A DNA stretch of 10,754 bases from an uncultured Lachnospiraceae bacterium (lineage in GTDB: Bacteria > Bacillota_A > Clostridia > Lachnospirales > Lachnospiraceae). The position numbers were made by a program, and so were the translations under genes. How positions within the stretch are numbered: the first letter of the stretch is position 1; every line of letters begins with the position of its first letter. Of this stretch, positions 1 through 4,527 are shown one piece after another. The notes below the pieces were generated by a model that ran no database searches, was not told where the DNA came from, and saw only the letters and a program-made list of their open reading frames with translations. The stretch is from the NCBI GenBank assembly GCA_946621895.1, contig CAMOOZ010000334.1, positions 1 through 10,754 of the forward strand, read 5' to 3'.

Positions 1-183
1 GACCTTTACTTCCCGGCCCATGACGAGGCTTAAGAGGATTTCCGAAAAGCGCACCGCGTCCGGACCGGAAAAAATCTCCCCGGCAAGGAAATCATCGATG
101 ATGTCCATGTCCTCGAGCGGCTTTCGTGTTCCGAGCTGGTTTTGACTAAAGGTGTTCTTAGTACTTTCATCAGATCTGCGCAT
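1..183 (-). CDS. Rpn-family / PD-(D/E)XK nuclease-transposase-like protein, N-terminal fragment (gene runs off the window)
   Basis: Only the first 61 codons lie in the window. After a polar N-terminal tail of about 20 residues the protein reads PLEDMDIIDDFLAGEIF, followed by an amphipathic helix ending in SLVMGREVKV. This resembles the opening of Rpn-type recombination-promoting nucleases (putative PD-(D/E)XK transposases), where a 'DDF/DNFLF...' helix is followed by 'LL..ILGR.V..I'. The catalytic residues would lie beyond base 1, so activity cannot be judged. The start at 183 is preferred because a strong AAAAGGAG (198-191 on the minus strand) lies 7 bases upstream. The in-frame ATG at 189 would be only 1 base from it. 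The gene is divergent from the biosynthetic operon and probably unrelated to it. Such genes are often scattered in clostridial genomes. The family call rests on the N-terminal pattern only. Confidence 0.6.
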   Translation of the reverse strand, partial: MRRSDESTKNTFSQNQLGTRKPLEDMDIIDDFLAGEIFSGPDAVRFSEILLSLVMGREVKV

Positions 184-251
184 AGACATGCTCCTTTTGA
201 ATTGAAATAAGATATACAGAAAGCCGGAAGGCTTCCCGAAACGACATCAAT

Positions 252-280
252 ACTCTAGCATGAAAGCATGAAGATTGCAA
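252..280 (-). promoter_or_regulatory. Putative sigma-A promoter for the leftward nuclease gene
   Basis: Read on the minus strand, TTGCAA (280-275) is followed after 17 bases by TAGAGT (257-252). This is an acceptable -35/-10 pair about 70 bases upstream of the nuclease start. The -10 is two bases off consensus. Between promoter and start lies an imperfect dyad, CCGGAAG/GCTTCCCG (224-238), which could be an operator. Confidence 0.45.
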
Positions 281-285
281 ACGGA

Positions 286-309
286 AGATAGCATTCAAGA
301 TAGCATTCA
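286..309. repeat. Two perfect tandem copies of a 12-base unit
   Basis: The unit AGATAGCATTCA occurs at 286-297 and again at 298-309 with no mismatch. It lies just upstream of the putative -35 of the leftward promoter. It may be a simple slippage duplication or a pair of protein-binding half-sites; nothing in the sequence decides this. Confidence 0.8.
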
Positions 310-393
310 ATTTTCGTCCTGATCGATTGCCGAGAAACAAGAATCTTGCGATTTGCCGTTTTTTTATGCGTAAGAATGGTGTGGGTGGGTATC

Positions 394-420
394 CTAAACG
401 GATTAAATAAAGTCGTTTAG
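394..420. promoter_or_regulatory. Inverted repeat CTAAACG-N13-CGTTTAG, possible operator
   Basis: Perfect 7-base arms (394-400 and 414-420) are separated by 13 AT-rich bases, about 40 bases upstream of the -35 of the rightward promoter. The long spacer fits a dimeric regulator site better than a terminator, and no T-tract follows. No regulator gene is visible in the window. Confidence 0.4.
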
Positions 421-436
421 ATAATCAACCGGTCAT

Positions 437-451
437 GGTTTACATAAAACC
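437..451. promoter_or_regulatory. Second inverted repeat GGTTT-N5-AAACC just upstream of the -35
   Basis: Five-base perfect arms (437-441, 447-451) flank ACATA and end 8 bases before the -35 at 460. The position suits an activator or repressor site, but the arms are short and chance is possible. Confidence 0.3.
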
Positions 452-459
452 CCATCATA

Positions 460-488
460 TTGACAAGAATGATCAATTCGTGGATAAT
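460..488 (+). promoter_or_regulatory. Strong sigma-A-type promoter for the homospermidine synthase-like operon
   Basis: A perfect TTGACA (460-465) is followed after exactly 17 bases by GATAAT (483-488), one base off the consensus -10. A TG lies immediately before the -10, though not at the exact extended -10 spacing. The predicted start of transcription is near 495, giving an AT-rich leader of about 55 bases with a GGGAG ribosome binding site at 539-543. A TATAAT at 503-508 has no matching -35. Confidence 0.8.
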
Positions 489-551
489 TCGGAACGGCTC
501 CGTATAATATAAAATGGATAAAATATAAATAAAAAGCTGGGAGAACATCAT

Positions 552-1886
552 ATGAATCATTCAAAACTGACACTTCTTGGACTCGGACTTGTGGGCAGAT
601 CCTTATTGAAGCTCCTGATCGGGGAGAATTATTTCCGGATAGATGATATCCGCGTGGTGGAAATGGATGAGGGATCTTTCGGGTATTTTGAAAGCCTTGG
701 GGGAAAACGGGAAAATTTTCTGTGTCTGAAGCTGGACAGCAAATGCTATTCGGAGATATTTGGCCCCATGAAAAAAGGGGATTATCTGATCCGCCTGGCC
801 GAGGGGAGCGACGATACGGTTCTTGTCCGGGAATGTCTGGAAAGAGGGATTCATTATCTCTGTGCTTCGGACGACTTTTTTGCGGACAGGCCTTTGGCCG
901 AAGCATTCCCTTACAGAACCCATTTTTATCAGTACAAGGAGATGATCAAAGGCTCGAAGGGAGGGGCCACCTCCATCCTGCAGTTTGGGATAAATCCGGG
1001 GCTCATCAGCGTGTTAACAAAGAAAGCCCTTATCGATATCGTGGAAAAGGATGAGGGCGATTTTGTGACGAAGAACAGGGAACGGTTAAAAAGCCTTGCA
1101 GAGCAGGGGGATTTTCCGCTTCTTGCAAAGGAGCTGCAGGTGAGCGCCTTCATCGAGGCGGATCTGGACTCGACGCAGACGGATATTGAAGAAAAGGAAA
1201 ATGAAGTTTATAACACCTGGAATGTGAATGATTTCTATGAGGAGATGAATGACCGGTCGATTCAGAAGCTCGGGACTCTTGTGTCCCTTGAAGAGCATTT
1301 GAACAGGCTGGGCGTCTCACCGGATCAGGTCTATTATTACAACAAACATGACGGCACACTCGTGCTGGATATTCCCGGAAAAAATCTGGAAACAAAAGCA
1401 TACTCCGAAGGGGAAACCTTTACCGGCTGCGTGGATTCCCATGAGGAGCTGTTTTCGCTCCATGATTATTATACGATCAGGGACGACAAAGGGGAAATTG
1501 ACTACGCGCCTTCCGTCATGTTTGTGTACCGCCCCTGCGACCTCGCGATCAACTCTGTCTGGCGCACGGACCCTGAGCTGCACCGGAAAAACCAGTATCG
1601 GATCGTCCCCATCACAAAGGACAGGATGACCGCAGGCACAGAGGCGGTGGGGATCACGGTGGAAGGGAAGAATTTCCGGCCCGTTTATGTGGGCGTTGCC
1701 CCGGTGTTTGATCCGAAAAGCCCGGAGACCCCTTCTGTTCTGGAGGTGTCGGCCACGCTCTATGCCGCGATGCGCTACATCGAGAATCACCCGGAGGAAG
1801 GAATCCTGTTTCCTGAGTATCTGGAGGTCAATGAGATGCTTTCCCATACTGACAGGTTCCTGCCTGTCTCCTCAAAAATGATCTGA
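552..1886 (+). CDS. Homospermidine synthase-like NAD(P)-dependent oxidoreductase (divergent)
   Basis: The protein has 444 residues, close to the roughly 470 of bacterial homospermidine synthases. Those enzymes use NAD to oxidise putrescine and transfer an aminobutyl group to a second amine. A Rossmann motif G10-x-G12-x-x-G15 (GLGLVG) opens the protein. An acidic VVEMDE follows at the end of beta-2. NPG sits at 148-150, where the family has NPGLVS. W223 lies in NTWNV, matching the family NTWSV motif whose tryptophan contacts the polyamine (W229 in the Blastochloris enzyme, from memory). A later MFVYRPCDLAINSV resembles the family's 'Y-HPCDDAVLS' segment. Two conserved blocks are altered: the usual SERDTQ reads more like DLDSTQ, and GWGTHE reads GTLVSLEEH. 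The substrate may therefore differ. Generic tools may call it saccharopine dehydrogenase-like. It leads an apparent operon with the NRPS remnant 25 bases downstream and the MATE fusion, which suggests it supplies a polyamine or related amine. Confidence 0.75.
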   Translation: MNHSKLTLLGLGLVGRSLLKLLIGENYFRIDDIRVVEMDEGSFGYFESLGGKRENFLCLKLDSKCYSEIFGPMKKGDYLIRLAEGSDDTVLVRECLERGIHYLCASDDFFADRPLAEAFPYRTHFYQYKEMIKGSKGGATSILQFGINPGLISVLTKKALIDIVEKDEGDFVTKNRERLKSLAEQGDFPLLAKELQVSAFIEADLDSTQTDIEEKENEVYNTWNVNDFYEEMNDRSIQKLGTLVSLEEHLNRLGVSPDQVYYYNKHDGTLVLDIPGKNLETKAYSEGETFTGCVDSHEELFSLHDYYTIRDDKGEIDYAPSVMFVYRPCDLAINSVWRTDPELHRKNQYRIVPITKDRMTAGTEAVGITVEGKNFRPVYVGVAPVFDPKSPETPSVLEVSATLYAAMRYIENHPEEGILFPEYLEVNEMLSHTDRFLPVSSKMI

Positions 1887-1911
1887 AAGACTTTGCTATT
1901 AGGAGATTATG

Positions 1912-2202
1912 ATGAGATACATAGAGGGCGTGATGGACTGGTGCAGAAAAGCACCGGAGAAAACGGTGCTGGTTGATGTGATCTACCAGTCAGAGCTTGG
2001 GGGAGAGGAAAACACTGTGCTGAATCTGAAAGGAGAAGAGCTCCCCAATTCTGATAACATGTATCCAGCGTTTTCGCCGTATGATCATGAAGTCCGCGGC
2101 ATTGCTTATGCAGTATGCCGAAGAGCCCGGGCGCAAAATCGACCGGCTGATCTCAGCGATAAAGGAATGATCACCACAGCAGCAATCGAAAGATCAAATT
2201 AA
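1912..2202 (+). pseudogene. Internally deleted, frameshifted remnant of an A-T-C NRPS gene
   Basis: This open frame of about 97 codons is a collapsed copy of a gene like the one at 7647-10571. Bases 1912-1977 match 7647-7712 (57 of 66 identical) and give MRYIEGVMDWCRKAPEKT. The next base joins directly to the equivalent of 10287, an in-frame loss of 2574 bases. Bases 1978-2058 match 10287-10367 (79 of 81). A further net loss of 92 bases follows and shifts the frame. Bases 2061-2133 then match 10462-10534 (73 of 73) but are read out of frame. In the ancestral frame the tail would read GRKIDRLISAIKE and stop at 2170, parallel to GREIAQLVSVIRE of the intact gene. The open frame instead runs on to 2202. 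An AGGAG at 1901-1905 is still present, 6 bases before 1912 (an ATG at 1909 precedes it). No A, T or C motif survives, so NRPS function is lost. A short translated peptide cannot be excluded. Confidence 0.85.
1978..2133 (+). repeat. Near-identical patch shared with the 3' end of the downstream NRPS gene (copy 1)
   Basis: Two blocks, 1978-2058 and 2061-2133, match 10287-10367 and 10462-10534 with 2 mismatches in 154 compared bases. Identity drops to about 86 percent on the 5' side (1912-1977) and to about 65 percent on the 3' side (2134-2170). The two direct copies lie about 8.3 kb apart and could support homologous recombination. Confidence 0.9.
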
Positions 2203-2213
2203 GGAAGGAAGGA
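2201..2213 (+). promoter_or_regulatory. Repetitive strong ribosome binding site for the MATE fusion gene
   Basis: The sequence AAGGAAGGAAGGA contains three stacked GGA cores and ends 3 bases before ATG 2217. It overlaps the stop codon of the NRPS remnant (2200-2202). Translation of the exporter can therefore start independently, or by re-initiation after the remnant peptide. Confidence 0.7.
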
Positions 2214-2216
2214 AAG

Positions 2217-4463
2217 ATGAAAGACCGTTTTCAGAACATTTTCAAGCGTCTCATACAGATTCTGATCATTGCGTCCCTTGCATTTTCGATAAATTATATC
2301 GTTGGCATTTTGTCTAAGGATGATTCCATCTGGCTGGGGGAAGCCATTCAGGTCGTTGGATCTGTTTTTTGGGGGCCGCTCGTGGGGGGGCTTGGTACGC
2401 TGCTCAGCACCACCCTGACGGATCTTCTGACCTATGGCAACCTGACAGGCAGTTATATGGATCTTTTTGAGGCATTAGCCATTGCCCTGATCGGTGTGAT
2501 ATACCGGAGGCTGAATCCGGATCTGGATAAGTTCGGCGTCCGGGAGATCGTGATATTCAACTTTGTCCAGGTGCTGGTCAATATCGGCGTGTTGTATCTG
2601 GCAACGCCCCCTGTTGGAGTCATATTCTTCGGAGGTCTCTTTGAGGATATGTCGAAGCAGGATCTGGCCGTATCCATGAATATTCTTGGTAATACCACCT
2701 TTTCCGAAATTATTTCCATTGCGCTCGTTGGAACGATCCTGATAGCGATGTGTACGCTGATCAGGAAGAGAAAAAAGGAGGAAGGCAGCTTTTCAGCGGC
2801 CCTGCATTCCATTTTCAGGATTGACTTTCTGAGCGGGGAATACAGAGGCCGTGCTGCCAGGTTTACGATCGGGATCTTGCTTGCCGTCGTGTTGACGATG
2901 ATCGACGGAATGGTTTCAGGGCATGTTCTGGGGGCAGATGCCCTGGCGGCCACTTCACTGATGTTTCCCATTACCTCCTTCAGTGCCTTTATATCCATGC
3001 TCTTTACCAACGGATGCTCAAATCTTTGCGCCATCGCAAAAGGTGATGGGGATTACGAACGGGCGAGAAGGCTCTTTTCCCTTGGTCTTTTTACCACGAT
3101 CTTCCTGGGCGTTATGCAGATGCTGCTGTTTCTCTGTATAAAGGATTTTTATTTCGATTATTTTACCGCCACCCAGACGATCCGGAGTTTCGCCGAAGAT
3201 TATTATCAGTTTTATGTCTTTGTACCGCTCTTTATGGGGCTGGCCACCTTTCTGGCTGAAATGGTTGACTCTGAGGGAGATGATGTGCTTTCCACCCTCG
3301 GATATCTGACCTCTTTTATCGTGAATGTGGGCCTGTCCATTGTGCTTGCCCATTTCATGGGGATGGGAGGTCTTGCCCTCGGTACCTTGTTCAGCTATAT
3401 TTGCTATCTGCTTGTGATTTCTATTCATTTCCTGAAAAAAAGCAATACCTTCAGGCTGCGCTTCTGGTTCTCCTTCCGGGATCTTTTCAACTTTGCAGAG
3501 CGTTCTCTGAGAAACAATATGCAGGGCTTATGCATGTTTGTGGCCTCCGTCGCCTTTACAAAAGCCATTCTGCTCTTTTGGGGAAGTGAGTATCTCATCG
3601 CCAACACGGTGTTGTGTGCAATGCTTGAGGTATACGAAATGATCAATGGTCCCTCTGAGGCGGCGGAGTATCTCTTTGCCACCTATACCGGGGAAAAGAA
3701 TAAAGAAGGAATGAAGCGTCTTTTTTATGAAGCCTTAAGCATCTGTCTTTTTGCAGGCGTGGCGGTTGCTTTTCTCCTGCTTCTGCTGCCGGATACGATC
3801 CTTCTGCTTTATGGCATTGAGGATACGCCCATTCGCGTGGAGCTGATCAAATGCATCCGGTACTGCGCCATCGGAACCATCGCCGCCGCTGTCGGAGGCT
3901 TTTTAAGCGATTATTACGGCAATACGGGGAAACCCCTGTGGGGCTGTATGATGGTAATCTTCCGCACGGCGCTTTTCCCCGGCCTGTTCTGCGTGACCTT
4001 CTGTCTGGATGGAGGGATCGTAATGATGGGGATCGGCATGCTGCTTGCCCAGATCTTTGCCGTGGCGATCTTTTACGGCTTTGTCCTGATCGTGAAGGGT
4101 GCGGAGAGTATCCCGCTTATGCTGGATGATCCGGATTATGAAAAGGTAGAGATGAATTCCTTTACCTTTGAACAGGAGGAATACGAACGGCTTGGCGCCT
4201 GGATAAAAGACCGCCTGAGTGCGCGGGGTATGGAGGAGATGAAAATAGAAGAGATCCTTGCGCTCCTTCTTGCCCTTTGCAAACAAACAGAGGAGAAGAA
4301 CGGCGGGAAAAAGGTGCTGGGCGAGTGTGTGATCAGGCTTCTTGATAAACCCGAGATCATCGTCAAGGATAACGGGGAGCTGATGAAGCCGGAGATTCAG
4401 GATGCGCGCCTTCGTTATGATGTCCTGATGGCCCGCAACAGCAATAAGATCAGTCTCGCGTAG
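2217..4463 (+). CDS. ECF S-component-like / MATE exporter / degenerate GHKL ATPase-like fusion protein
   Basis: The protein has 748 residues; ordinary MATE exporters have about 450. Three parts are visible. Residues 1-185 are hydrophobic and contain GPLVGGLGTLLSTTLTDLLTYG-type sequence at about 53-74, the glycine-rich 'GP..G...G...DLL' signature of ECF S-component-like membrane domains. Residues 215-640 are MATE-like: MIDGMVSGHVLGADALAATSL near 228-248, and GDGDYERARRLFSLGL near 276-291, which corresponds to the loop after TM3 in MATE proteins. Residues 646-748 are soluble and resemble a GHKL (RsbW/HATPase_c) fold: an EEILALLLALCKQ helix and D718-N719-G720 ahead of ELMKP, but without a clear N-box asparagine or G-rich lid, so ATP binding is doubtful. 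MATE proteins export cationic or amphipathic compounds by Na+ or H+ antiport, so export of this locus's product is the natural inference. The start is fixed by a repeated AAGGAAGGAAGGA just upstream. The gene ends tail-to-tail with the minus-strand NRPS. Confidence 0.82.
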   Translation: MKDRFQNIFKRLIQILIIASLAFSINYIVGILSKDDSIWLGEAIQVVGSVFWGPLVGGLGTLLSTTLTDLLTYGNLTGSYMDLFEALAIALIGVIYRRLNPDLDKFGVREIVIFNFVQVLVNIGVLYLATPPVGVIFFGGLFEDMSKQDLAVSMNILGNTTFSEIISIALVGTILIAMCTLIRKRKKEEGSFSAALHSIFRIDFLSGEYRGRAARFTIGILLAVVLTMIDGMVSGHVLGADALAATSLMFPITSFSAFISMLFTNGCSNLCAIAKGDGDYERARRLFSLGLFTTIFLGVMQMLLFLCIKDFYFDYFTATQTIRSFAEDYYQFYVFVPLFMGLATFLAEMVDSEGDDVLSTLGYLTSFIVNVGLSIVLAHFMGMGGLALGTLFSYICYLLVISIHFLKKSNTFRLRFWFSFRDLFNFAERSLRNNMQGLCMFVASVAFTKAILLFWGSEYLIANTVLCAMLEVYEMINGPSEAAEYLFATYTGEKNKEGMKRLFYEALSICLFAGVAVAFLLLLLPDTILLLYGIEDTPIRVELIKCIRYCAIGTIAAAVGGFLSDYYGNTGKPLWGCMMVIFRTALFPGLFCVTFCLDGGIVMMGIGMLLAQIFAVAIFYGFVLIVKGAESIPLMLDDPDYEKVEMNSFTFEQEEYERLGAWIKDRLSARGMEEMKIEEILALLLALCKQTEEKNGGKKVLGECVIRLLDKPEIIVKDNGELMKPEIQDARLRYDVLMARNSNKISLA

Positions 4464-4473
4464 CAGGAAAGTA

Positions 4474-4491
4474 TCAGGCGAACCCGCCTGA
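4474..4491. terminator. Hairpin between the convergent MATE and NRPS genes (element 1)
   Basis: TCAGGCG (4474-4480) and CGCCTGA (4485-4491) form a perfect 7-base stem with an AACC loop, 10 bases after the MATE stop codon. Neither strand has a T-tract after it, so it is not a textbook intrinsic terminator. It may work together with the larger hairpin at 4501-4527. Confidence 0.45.
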
Positions 4492-4500
4492 GCCGCCCGG

Positions 4501-4527
4501 CGGAGCGGGATCATCCCCCCCGCTCCG
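4501..4527. terminator. GC-rich hairpin overlapping the 3' end of the minus-strand NRPS gene (element 2)
   Basis: CGGAGCGGG (4501-4509) pairs perfectly with CCCGCTCCG (4519-4527) across a 9-base loop that contains the NRPS stop codon (4513-4511). It could stop or stall polymerase arriving from the MATE gene and protect the 3' end of the opposing transcript. It also lacks a T-run. Confidence 0.4.

Larger units (their letters stand above)
190..551. other. Gene-free divergent regulatory region
   Basis: This 362-base stretch separates the leftward nuclease gene from the rightward homospermidine synthase-like gene. It is AT-rich compared with the flanking coding DNA. I see no convincing ORF in it. 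It holds a promoter for each direction, one 12-base tandem duplication, two inverted repeats upstream of the rightward promoter, and a T-run at 359-366 that is not preceded by a credible hairpin. Confidence 0.7.

Noticed and set aside
187..189. ATG at 189 as start of the nuclease gene
   Set aside because: It is only 1 base from the ribosome binding site; the in-frame ATG at 183 has a normal 7-base spacing.
286..309. Start of a CRISPR array
   Set aside because: Only two directly adjacent 12-base copies with no spacer; this is a simple tandem duplication.
338..366. CAAGA-A-TCTTG dyad followed by a T-run, as an intrinsic terminator
   Set aside because: The central spacer is a single base, the stem is weak, the T-run begins 11 bases later, and no gene ends nearby.
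1317..1847. 176-codon minus-strand open frame inside the homospermidine synthase-like gene
   Set aside because: Shadow of the real gene: no ribosome binding site, and a composition typical of a reverse-complement frame.
552..1886. Saccharopine dehydrogenase (lysine pathway) as the function of the first operon gene
   Set aside because: The NTW motif, the YRPCD-type segment and the C-terminal pattern fit homospermidine synthase better; only the Rossmann N-terminus is shared with saccharopine dehydrogenases.
2034..2202. The second half of the remnant ORF as a novel small protein domain
   Set aside because: Bases 2061-2133 are identical to coding DNA of the intact NRPS read in another frame, so this half of the peptide is a frameshift product, not a conserved domain.
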